This document shows positions 56,166 through 63,094 of a stretch of DNA of 64,000 nucleotides, piece after piece (position 1 is the stretch's first letter; each line of letters starts with the position of its first letter). The DNA comes from an uncultured Clostridia bacterium (lineage in GTDB: Bacteria; Bacillota; Clostridia; Oscillospirales; Ruminococcaceae). The DNA is taken from NCBI GenBank assembly GCA_944382845.1, contig CALWNN010000079.1, positions 1 to 64,000 of the forward strand, read 5' to 3'. A program made the translations under genes and the position numbers. Under the pieces are notes generated by a model. That model ran no database searches. It was not told the DNA's origin and worked only from the letters and a program-made list of their open reading frames with translations.

Positions 56166-56310
56166 AGTAGCTCCTTTAAAATTATTATAATAAGTAATTA
56201 TACCACATAACTAATTATTTCACAAGTGTTTTTTGCAAAAATCCAGCGTGACCTGTGTGACTCTGAATCAGTTTCATTTCTATCTTGTAAATTTTTTGCA
56301 TTTGCCGGAA

Positions 56311-56490
56311 TATAACCAAGTCGCCGATGTTCTCCTGATTAAACGGTAGATCTGTCTCATATAGGATGCGGAATCCATTCAGTTATTCAGTGGGGTGATA
56401 ATTTCCCGCTGAAACCCGAGGAGCAAACTCTAAACAATGACTTGTCATTGTTAATAACGAGTTGCAATAACGCTTTGCTCCGATTTAAAA
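56311..56490 (-). repeat. Dispersed structured repeat, copy 6
   Basis: A full minus-strand copy of about 180 bp. It has TCGGAGCAAAGCG, AACAATGAC/GTCATTGTT arms, the first hairpin type (TTTCAGCGGG...CCCCACTGAAT), AACTGAATGGA, and closing GAACATCGGCGACTTGG. Between the DUF6106 gene and this copy (56166-56310) and from here to the terminator at 56629 I see no gene. Confidence 0.85.
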
Positions 56491-56628
56491 TTGAAAATAT
56501 AAAAAATTCATCTGCAAGGGCATTACTCACACTGAGTTTGCAAAAACATAGCAGATACTATATACTTTTACAATATTCTAAAACAGATAGAAAATTCCTT
56601 TGTTATAATTTAAAGCATAAAATAAAAA

Positions 56629-56648
56629 GTCCCTCATAAAAGAGGGAC
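56629..56648 (-). terminator. Terminator of tRNA-Arg
   Basis: GTCCCTC (56629-56635) and GAGGGAC (56642-56648) form a perfect stem. In minus sense it is followed by TTTTTATTTTA. Confidence 0.85.
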
Positions 56649-56673
56649 AAATAAGTTGCAGGAACTTTCCTGC

Positions 56674-56750
56674 TGGCGCGCTGCAAGGGACTCGAACCCC
56701 TGACCTACTGGTTCGTAGCCAGTCACTCTATCCAGCTGAGCTAGCAGCGC
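56674..56750 (-). tRNA. tRNA-Arg(ACG)
   Basis: A full cloverleaf in minus sense with acceptor GCGCTGC/GCAGCGC, encoded CCA, D arm, T arm GGGGTTCGAGTCCC, and anticodon stem CTGGC/ACCAG-type around CTACGAA, giving anticodon ACG, read as ICG. It lies some 1.4 kb downstream of argS. Its own promoter is at 56770-56798. Confidence 0.96.
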
Positions 56751-56769
56751 AATTCTATCACGATTATTT

Positions 56770-56798
56770 ATTATATCATATAAGATAGAATTTGTCAA
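56770..56798 (-). promoter_or_regulatory. Consensus promoter of tRNA-Arg
   Basis: In minus sense TTGACA (56793-56798), 17-bp spacer, TATAAT (56770-56775). Confidence 0.85.
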
Positions 56799-56825
56799 GT
56801 GATTTTTTGAAAAAACTAAGGATTT

Positions 56826-57167
56826 TTACTCCCATGTTTTCCATACTTCAGGCTTGTAGCCTATTGTTGCAAGTCTGCCGTTTCTCACGACCGGAGTTTT
56901 TATAAGCTTTGGATTTTCAAGAAGCTTTTCAATTTTAGCGGATTCTTCTGAAAGATACTTAACTAAAAGTGCGTCCTTGTCTTTTGAAGAGGAATCAAAA
57001 ACCTGTTCAACCCCGCCGACAGCTTTCAAAACGCTGTCAAGCTCACCCCTGCTCATGCCCTTGACAGTCAGGTCTATAAACTGAAATTTTATTCCCCGCT
57101 CTTTAAAATAACGCTGTGCTTTCTTTGTATCAAAACACTTGTTTTTTCCGAAAATCTGAATATTCAT
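56826..57167 (-). CDS. ArsC/Spx family thioredoxin-fold protein
   Basis: A 113-residue thioredoxin-fold protein. The N-terminal motif KNKCFDTKKAQRYFKERGIKFQFIDL has a single Cys followed by three residues, then helix. C-terminal LIKTPVVRNGRLATIGYKPEVWKTW completes the ArsC/Spx fold. It resembles the YffB/ArsC-like group rather than true arsenate reductases, which need an arsenic operon context that is missing. It could be a redox or RNA-polymerase-binding regulator like Spx; a CxxC is absent. It follows the MetH-like gene by 17 bases. Confidence 0.8.
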   Translation of the reverse strand: MNIQIFGKNKCFDTKKAQRYFKERGIKFQFIDLTVKGMSRGELDSVLKAVGGVEQVFDSSSKDKDALLVKYLSEESAKIEKLLENPKLIKTPVVRNGRLATIGYKPEVWKTWE

Positions 57168-57184
57168 ATCGCTCTCCTGCCTGA

Positions 57185-58126
57185 TTAATAAACTATAGCT
57201 CCGAAATAATCGGAGATTTCACGGAGACTTTCCTTGTCAACAGGACACTTGCTGTCTACCAAAGCTCTTCCATTGTAGTAATATAACGCCATTCTAAGAT
57301 CCTCGGCTGTCTGAGCGGTAAACATTACCGGAAGTTCAAGCCAGTGAAGATTCTGACTAAGCCTGAATCCATCGTCATGAAAATTAATTTCAACATTTAT
57401 AACATCATATACCTCATCGTCAAAATCAATAAGCTCATCAGCCATATCGCATTCAATGTCAATAGGCGGCGAAAAGGTTATATGTTCAGGATTCAAGAAA
57501 AACGCCTGAAGGTGATTTGCCGCAACGAATGAGGTATCCTCTGGTTGGGTGTCGACAGGTGAAAGTTCTGAAATTATTTTATTCACAGCTTCAAGCCTTT
57601 GTCCGTCAAGCCCTGCACAGTCAAAAACAACCTTACTGTACTTTTCGTACTTTTTTATTGCAACAGGATAAGCGTTGCTTTCATCAAGCTTAACATAAAT
57701 GGGAATACTGCTGAATTTCATAATTTCCTCAGTAATATCCCTTACTTCCGCAGGGTCGCTTCCCGGATCCATTTCAAATCCGATGGCAGTTATTCCAAGG
57801 CTTTGAAGGGTGATAAGGTAACCAAGCTCTTTACCGCCGATGGTTTCATCAGCGTCTGAATCGATGCCTAAAATAACTATCACAGGCTTTTCAAACTGAC
57901 GACAGGCAAGCACCGCCGCTCTTAGCTCAGAAAGCTCAGTTATTCCATTTAAAATAAAGGAAGTAGCGCCATCCTCGTCAAGAGCATAAGCCTTGTCGTA
58001 AAAAACGTCTATCATCTTGAAAAAGCTAAGCTCGCCAAAAGGTTCGCAAGGCTCTCCCAAGGTAGAAATAACGCCCGGTTTTGAATTGTCAAGCCACGAT
58101 TGCGGCAGAGATAACGGAATATCCAT
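57185..58126 (-). CDS. MetH-like remnant protein of unknown function
   Basis: A 313-residue protein that resembles pieces of cobalamin-dependent methionine synthase. Residues about 60-160 match the end of the homocysteine-binding barrel: ILNGITELSELRAAVLACRQFEKPVIVILGI, LQSLGITAIGFEMDPGSDPAEVRDI, SSIPIYVKLDESNAYPV. Residues about 205-310 match the start of the pterin-binding barrel: NPEHITFSPPIDIECD, ELPVMFTAQTAEDLRMALYYYNGRALVDS, KESLREISDYFGAIV. The zinc-cysteine motif (GGCC) of a functional MetH and the cobalamin domains are not seen. It stands between argS and the ArsC-like gene as part of one minus-strand group. It is probably stable and coding but not a methyltransferase in the usual sense. 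Confidence 0.65.
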   Translation of the reverse strand: MDIPLSLPQSWLDNSKPGVISTLGEPCEPFGELSFFKMIDVFYDKAYALDEDGATSFILNGITELSELRAAVLACRQFEKPVIVILGIDSDADETIGGKELGYLITLQSLGITAIGFEMDPGSDPAEVRDITEEIMKFSSIPIYVKLDESNAYPVAIKKYEKYSKVVFDCAGLDGQRLEAVNKIISELSPVDTQPEDTSFVAANHLQAFFLNPEHITFSPPIDIECDMADELIDFDDEVYDVINVEINFHDDGFRLSQNLHWLELPVMFTAQTAEDLRMALYYYNGRALVDSKCPVDKESLREISDYFGAIVY

Positions 58127-58148
58127 CGGCTTTTCCTTTCTTGTATTT

Positions 58149-59837
58149 TTACATTGACTCAGGACAGGTAATTTTCAGCATATCAAGAATGTTTGCGATT
58201 ATCTGCTTTACGGCCTTGCAAAGTCCGAGCCTTGCCTGCATAAGATGTTCATCTTCACCCTTAACTCTGCACTGACTGTAGAATTTGTGGAACATTGTTG
58301 CAATTTCCACAACGTAGTGCGTAACTTTTGCAGGGTCATATGTCCTTGCAGAATCGTTTATGGTATTCGGTAATGAAGCCATGTACTTTACAAGTTCTTT
58401 TTCCTCATCAGTGACAAGAAGATTTGCCATATTCGGAGTAAAGTCCGATATAACAATTCCTTCCTCTTCAATAGCTTTCAGAATTGAACAAATTCTTGCG
58501 TGAGCGTACTGAACATAGTAAACAGGGTTTTTAGATGTCTGGGAAACCGCAAGGTCAAGGTCAAAATCAAAATGAGAATTAGGTTCTCTCAGATTAAAGA
58601 AAAATCTTGCGGCGTCAATGGGAATTTCATCAAGCAGGGTTGAAAGAGTAATAGCTTTTCCTGAACGTTTTGAAAGCTTATATTTTTCTCCGTCTTTAAC
58701 GAGGTTTACCATCTGCATTATGACCATGTCAAGTCGGTTAGGATCAACCCCGAGAGCCTTCATTGCGGCTTTCATTCGGGGAATATAGCCATGGTGGTCA
58801 GCGCCCAGAATATCTATTGCTTTGTCAAAGCCTCTTGTAACAAGCTTGTTGTAATGATATGCGATATCGGGAACGGTGTATGTGGGAACTCCGTTTGCTC
58901 TTACAAGAACCCTGTCCTTTTCGTCTCCAAGCTCGGAAGCCTTGAACCACAGTGCGCCTTCCTGTTCATAGGTATAACCGCTTTTCTTGAGCTTTTCGAT
59001 TATTTCATCAACAGAGCCGTTTTTGTGAAGCTCACTTTCCCTGAACCATTTATCATAAACGATCCTGTATTTTTTAAGATCTTTTTCAAGGTTTTCAATA
59101 TTAATAGGAAGGGCATAGTCGCAGAGAGCCTGACGTCTTTGCTCGCTGTCGCAGTCAACATACTTATCTCCGTAAATCTCAGCAAAATTCTTTGCATGGT
59201 TTACTATATCCTCACCGAGATATGCGTCCTCCGGCATTTCGATACCGTCCTTGTAAAGCTGAAGATATCTTACTTCAAGTGAGGTCTTGAATTTTTCTAT
59301 CTGATTTCCAGCGTCATTTACATAAAACTCACGATTTACGTTGTAGCCTGCCTTTTCAAGAACTGCTGAAAGACAGTCGCCGATTGCTCCACCTCTTGCG
59401 TTTCCGATATGCATAGGTCCCGTAGGGTTTGCGGAAACAAATTCCACAAGAACGCTTTTTCCTTTTCCCATGTCGGTTGAGCCGTAATTTTCCTTGTCGT
59501 TAAGAACAGCGCCTACAACATCGCCGAACCACACAGGAGAAAAAAAGAAGTTTATAAAACCCGGACCTGCCACTTCACATTTTTCAAAATAGCTTCCTCC
59601 GAGATAGACTTTACTTACAATCTTTTCGGCAATTGCTCTTGGAGCGGACTTGAAGGTCTTTGCGCATACAAGAGCCACATTTGTTGACATATCTCCGTTT
59701 TTGGAGTCAGCAGGTATCTCAACATTAAAGCTTGGGATAGGCTCGTTTGCAAGTTCGCCTTCCGCAACAAGTTGTCCCAAAGCGTTTAAGATTATTTCTT
59801 TTACGTCGTCCTGAGCTGATTTTATTAGATTTGTCAT
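58149..59837 (-). CDS. argS: Arginyl-tRNA synthetase
   Basis: A 562-residue class I synthetase. The HIGH motif is in VSANPTGPMHIGNARGGAIGD, the KMSKS equivalent is in YKLSKRSGKAITL. The N-terminal additional domain has NGDMSTNVALVCAK and the C-terminal DALR domain has QYAHARICSIL and LMQARLGLCKAVKQIIANILDMLKI. Length is typical. A DUF1934 (YwiB-type) gene precedes it, as in Bacillus. tRNA-Arg lies downstream. Confidence 0.97.
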   Translation of the reverse strand: MTNLIKSAQDDVKEIILNALGQLVAEGELANEPIPSFNVEIPADSKNGDMSTNVALVCAKTFKSAPRAIAEKIVSKVYLGGSYFEKCEVAGPGFINFFFSPVWFGDVVGAVLNDKENYGSTDMGKGKSVLVEFVSANPTGPMHIGNARGGAIGDCLSAVLEKAGYNVNREFYVNDAGNQIEKFKTSLEVRYLQLYKDGIEMPEDAYLGEDIVNHAKNFAEIYGDKYVDCDSEQRRQALCDYALPINIENLEKDLKKYRIVYDKWFRESELHKNGSVDEIIEKLKKSGYTYEQEGALWFKASELGDEKDRVLVRANGVPTYTVPDIAYHYNKLVTRGFDKAIDILGADHHGYIPRMKAAMKALGVDPNRLDMVIMQMVNLVKDGEKYKLSKRSGKAITLSTLLDEIPIDAARFFFNLREPNSHFDFDLDLAVSQTSKNPVYYVQYAHARICSILKAIEEEGIVISDFTPNMANLLVTDEEKELVKYMASLPNTINDSARTYDPAKVTHYVVEIATMFHKFYSQCRVKGEDEHLMQARLGLCKAVKQIIANILDMLKITCPESM

Positions 59838-59863
59838 ATTATCCGTTCCTTTTCTGTATTTAA

Positions 59864-60286
59864 TTATACCGTAACTGTTATATCTATCTCGAAATCACCC
59901 AGATAGCAGGCGTTGATATCGAGAACATAGCATATTTTTACTCTCCCGCCGTTCTTGTCAAGAGAATTTTCAATTGCAGACGATGTTATCCCGAGGGTAA
60001 AATCGCCGAATGGAGTATTGTACCGGCAAAAATGTTTTTTATCATTTTCAATGATAAGTTCGCTTTTCATTTCGCCCATACGCCGTATAACAGCCTTTTT
60101 GTTGTCAAACACCTCGACAGATGTTTTAGCGTTTTCAAAGCCCGTAGCTTCGGTATCGTCGTAAGAGATAACAAAGCTTTCAGGAGTTTTCAGAAATGTT
60201 CCCTTTGAGAATATTTCGGTAGTCTGAGTGGTCTCGCCGTCAGACTGTTTGCTTACAAGGCATATGGTTACTTTCTTTTCTTTCAA
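59864..60286 (-). CDS. DUF1934 family protein (YwiB-like)
   Basis: A 140-residue lipocalin-like beta-barrel. VTICLVSKQSDGETTQTTEIFSKGTFLKTPESFVISYDDTEATGF and later KHFCRYNTPFGDFTLGITSSAIENSLDKNGGRVKICYVLDIN fit DUF1934. The gene precedes argS with a 26-base gap, the same neighbour relation as ywiB-argS in Bacillus subtilis. Ligand and role are unknown. Confidence 0.82.
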   Translation of the reverse strand: MKEKKVTICLVSKQSDGETTQTTEIFSKGTFLKTPESFVISYDDTEATGFENAKTSVEVFDNKKAVIRRMGEMKSELIIENDKKHFCRYNTPFGDFTLGITSSAIENSLDKNGGRVKICYVLDINACYLGDFEIDITVTV

Positions 60287-60426
60287 CGAGAAAGCTCCTT
60301 TTCAAATTTGATCTTGTCATTAACAGACACGATAATTATATCACATTAATATAAAAATTGCAACAGTAATAATATTAATGATATCCTTTTGGAGATCAGA
60401 CCGTTTATTTGCAGTCAAAAGCAAAA

Positions 60427-60453
60427 ATAATGCAGGTAAAGTTCCTGCATTAT
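60427..60453 (-). terminator. Terminator of dtd
   Basis: ATAATGCAGG (60427-60436) and CCTGCATTAT (60444-60453) form a perfect 10-bp stem; in minus sense TTTTTGC follows. Confidence 0.82.
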
Positions 60454-60500
60454 CATAAAAAACATTCAGTAATTCAAAATCATTCTTGTCACAGCATTAT

Positions 60501-60959
60501 TTAAATTATAACACCTTTGTCGCACTGAAGCATAACGGTAAAAGGTCCGTCATTTAACAATTCGACCTTCATGTCTGCTCCGAAAATTCCCGTTTGAACG
60601 TTTTCGGTAATTTTCTCTTTGCATTTTTCTATGAAATACAAGTACAGTTGTTCAGCTTTGTCGGGCTTTGCAGCATGGACAAAGCTTGGCCTGTTGCCCT
60701 TTCTGCAATCTGCGTAAAGGGTAAACTGAGATACGACCAGAATTCCTCCGGAAACATCCTTGAGAGAAAGATTTATCTTGTCGTTTTCATCTGAAAAAAT
60801 TCTGAGTCCGGATATTTTGTCAACAAGTCTGTCGCAATCTGATTCGCTGTCATCAGGGGAAACTCCTAAAAAAATAAGAAATCCGCTTCCGATCTGACCT
60901 GTTATTTTCCCGTGGACCGTAACGCTTGCACGGCTTACTCTTTGAATCAAAGCTTTCAT
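60501..60959 (-). CDS. dtd: D-aminoacyl-tRNA deacylase
   Basis: A 152-residue proofreading enzyme that frees tRNA from D-amino acids and glycine mischarges. It starts with MKALIQRVSRASVTV, carries the catalytic SQFTLYADCRKGNRPSFVHAAKP, and ends with KVELLNDGPFTVML, where the Gly-Pro cis pair is preserved. Length and motif order are standard. It lies 9 bases after the aldose-1-epimerase gene and a terminator follows. Confidence 0.95.
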   Translation of the reverse strand: MKALIQRVSRASVTVHGKITGQIGSGFLIFLGVSPDDSESDCDRLVDKISGLRIFSDENDKINLSLKDVSGGILVVSQFTLYADCRKGNRPSFVHAAKPDKAEQLYLYFIEKCKEKITENVQTGIFGADMKVELLNDGPFTVMLQCDKGVII

Positions 60960-60968
60960 GTTTTCTCC

Positions 60969-61829
60969 TTATTCAACAACTATTTCATAGCTGTAAGTAT
61001 ATTTTGAACCGCTTGCAAGCTTTATTGCGTGAGGTTTTAACTCAATGTCTTCGACTTCGTCATCAAAGTAAATCGGCACGGATGTCCACGCTTCAAGGCA
61101 GACAAAAGAAGCATTGTTGTCGCCGGATGGAGACCATACAGCTATGCAGTCGCTGTCAGGGAAATTGACGGTTACTTTTCTTGAGGTCTTATCTGAGCAA
61201 AGGGTAATGCTTTTTGAGTTTGGTTTATCCTTTAATATAACGTCATAGTCAAAAAGCTCTCTTGTAAGACCGAAGCTGTCGGAGTTATCGAGGATAGTTC
61301 TTTCCTTGCCGTCCGGAAGAGTCTGGATAATCGTTTCAGGCTTCTGGTAAACTATTTTATAATCATCAAAGGAAGTATTTTCATCAAGGGGACAGTTAAA
61401 AGCCGGGTGGCTTCCAAGATAAAAATACATTGACTTTTCATCAGTGTTTTCAACGATATTTATTACCTTAACGGTGTTTTCGCAAACCTCGTATTTTACT
61501 GTGAGTCTGAAGCTGTATGGGTATATTTCTATAGTCTTTTTGTTGCTTTCAAGAGAAAACTCAATAGAGTTTTCAGTTGTCTCAACAAGGGTAAATTCAC
61601 TGTCGCGTGCAAAGCCATGGTTTGTTGGCATGGTGTATTCCACGCCGCCTGATTTGTATTTCTTAGTTGATGTATTGCACACGAAAGGGAAGAGTATGGG
61701 AGCGTATCTTTTCCACGACTCGCCGCACTGCCACAGATATTCTGTTTTTCCAGCTTTTATTGAGTGAAGCTCCGCACCGAAGGTGTCAGCGGAAATTGTA
61801 ACCTTTTTTGATTTAGCTGTATAAAGCAT
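60969..61829 (-). CDS. Aldose 1-epimerase family protein
   Basis: About 286 residues with a galactose-mutarotase beta-sandwich. Features: FGAELHSIKAGKTEYLWQC at the N terminus, TNHGFARDSEF with a conserved His, LGSHPAFNCPL with the second His, and WTSVPIYFDD. It is of the YeaD-like or LACX group and interconverts sugar anomers; substrate unknown. ATG 61829 has AGAGGAA seven bases upstream; the ATG at 61847 has none. It shares the strand with dtd. Confidence 0.85.
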   Translation of the reverse strand: MLYTAKSKKVTISADTFGAELHSIKAGKTEYLWQCGESWKRYAPILFPFVCNTSTKKYKSGGVEYTMPTNHGFARDSEFTLVETTENSIEFSLESNKKTIEIYPYSFRLTVKYEVCENTVKVINIVENTDEKSMYFYLGSHPAFNCPLDENTSFDDYKIVYQKPETIIQTLPDGKERTILDNSDSFGLTRELFDYDVILKDKPNSKSITLCSDKTSRKVTVNFPDSDCIAVWSPSGDNNASFVCLEAWTSVPIYFDDEVEDIELKPHAIKLASGSKYTYSYEIVVE

Positions 61830-61850
61830 AAGGGTTCCTCTTTTCATAAT

Positions 61851-62021
61851 TATTTACTATAGGCAACACTGCACAACTACCGCCTTACCTGAATATTTTC
61901 ATCAAAATTACCTAAATCCTTTTTGACTGACATGAGTTAGCCACGTTGGATCCAGGCAACATGACGAATAATTTTACGTCGAAATTCATACACAATAGTT
62001 GTGCGGTATTACCTGTAAATA
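61851..62021. mobile_element. MITE-like element with long imperfect inverted termini
   Basis: Arms at 61851-61879 and 61996-62021. AGGCAACACTGCACAACTA (61861-61879) pairs with TAGTTGTGCGGTATTACCT (61996-62014) at 16 of 19 positions plus one GU. Outward, TATTTAC and GTAAATA pair again after a 3-base bulge. The 171-bp element has no coding frame and no clear target duplication. It could be a MITE or a long hairpin RNA. Confidence 0.45.
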
Positions 62022-62090
62022 TTGTAACTCAAATAAACGTTTTGTTCAACGAATATATATGAATTAGTTAATTGACCCGGAACACAACAG

Positions 62091-62273
62091 CTATTTTTCA
62101 GAAAAAGTATCCGTAAGTTCTTTTATTTCAGACCGGATAAGATTAACTGCGGTCATAATTTCAGAATAATCATTACAAGTATTATTTGGGTTTTGTAGGT
62201 AAAGTTCATGAATTTTTTCGATTTCTTCATCCAATTGGTTAAGCAGTTTGTTAATGTCATTGAGATTATTCAT
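62091..62273 (-). CDS. Small coiled-coil protein of unknown function
   Basis: A 60-residue protein, helical and charged: MNNLNDINKLLNQLDEEIEKIHELYLQNPNNTCNDYSEIMTAVNLIRSEIKELTDTFSEK. Two short amphipathic helices are separated by an Asn-rich turn. AGGTGACACT precedes the ATG with correct spacing, which supports expression. There is no partner beside it. Function unknown. The 270 bases beyond it (62274-62543) hold only the tRNA promoter. Confidence 0.55.
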   Translation of the reverse strand: MNNLNDINKLLNQLDEEIEKIHELYLQNPNNTCNDYSEIMTAVNLIRSEIKELTDTFSEK

Positions 62274-62470
62274 AGTGTCACCTCATCGGGAAGTATTGTT
62301 GTTTTTATCATAAATTAAAATTAACTCGGAAAAAAACGGAAGCCTCTTATACTATTTATTATAAATACATATGCATTTAATTTCAACAATTATTTTTCGA
62401 CAAAATTCGTCAAAAATCGAGCTTTTCCGAGTTTAAATATTAATAAAATGTAAAAGATAATAAATAGGTA

Positions 62471-62499
62471 TTGCAATCTGAAATAAAAACTGATATAAT
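62471..62499 (+). promoter_or_regulatory. Promoter of the tRNA-Gln genes
   Basis: TTGCAA (62471-62476), 17-bp spacer, TATAAT (62494-62499). The first tRNA starts 45 bases downstream. Confidence 0.75.
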
Positions 62500-62543
62500 A
62501 AATAAGCGCTTTAAAGAGGAAACAAAGCGTAAGACTTGTATAA

Positions 62544-62619
62544 TGGGGCATCGCCAAGTGGTAAGGCACTGGATTCTGATTCCAGCATTCCCAAGGTTCG
62601 AATCCTTGTGCCCCAGCCA
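62544..62619 (+). tRNA. tRNA-Gln(CTG)
   Basis: Acceptor TGGGGCA/TGCCCCA, encoded CCA, D loop with AAGTGGTAAGG, anticodon stem CTGGA/TCCAG around TTCTGAT, and T arm AGGTTCGAATCCT. Anticodon CTG. Confidence 0.95.
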
Positions 62620-62623
62620 GCTT

Positions 62624-62662
62624 AACGCTGGACCCATAGAAAAAGGGTTCAGCGTTATTTTT
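62624..62662 (+). terminator. Terminator after tRNA-Gln(CTG)
   Basis: AACGCTGGACCC (62624-62635) pairs with GGGTTCAGCGTT (62645-62656) over 12 positions with one GU, followed by ATTTTTA. It may split the two tRNA genes or leak into the second. Confidence 0.75.
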
Positions 62663-62675
62663 ATTTTAATGATAT

Positions 62676-62751
62676 TCAGCCATAGCCAAGTGGTAAGGCA
62701 GAGGATTTTGATTCCTCCATCCCGCTGGTTCGAATCCAGCTGGCTGAACCA
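62676..62751 (+). tRNA. tRNA-Gln(TTG)
   Basis: Acceptor TCAGCCA/TGGCTGA, encoded CCA, anticodon stem GAGGA/TCCTC around TTTTGAT, giving TTG. The D loop and anticodon-arm borders match the preceding tRNA, as expected from duplication. Confidence 0.94.
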
Positions 62752-62772
62752 CAAGCCTAACGCTGGGCGCAT

Positions 62773-62803
62773 AACCCCGTCTTTGAGTAGTCGGGGTTTA
62801 TTT
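62773..62803 (+). terminator. Terminator after tRNA-Gln(TTG)
   Basis: AACCCCG (62773-62779) pairs with CGGGGTT (62792-62798), followed by TATTTTA. From here to 63094 I see no gene. Confidence 0.8.
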
Positions 62804-63094
62804 TATGTTCATCAACATCACATATATATTCGCTGAGCTGAGGTTGTAGATGTGCTTCAGGTAAAATCATATAATTCGTATGCAACTTAGTTATAGAAAA
62901 TGTAGAATTTTCTTCAGCGTTAATTACGATTTAAATTATTTTTATACAATGTAAGATTTCTAAAAGGGAACCAAATTAAAACGTTTTGCTCTTTCTTTTA
63001 TTGCAATAACTGTGTTTCTTTGCAAATGGCGAAAGCATAATTTTCTTTCATTTAAAAATAATAATTGAAAGAAAACTTAACGGAGGACTATCTT

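Noticed and set aside
62440-62772. A 110-codon minus-strand frame over the tRNA-Gln genes
   Set aside because: It lies across two clear tRNA genes; the repeated part of its translation is tRNA sequence read backwards.
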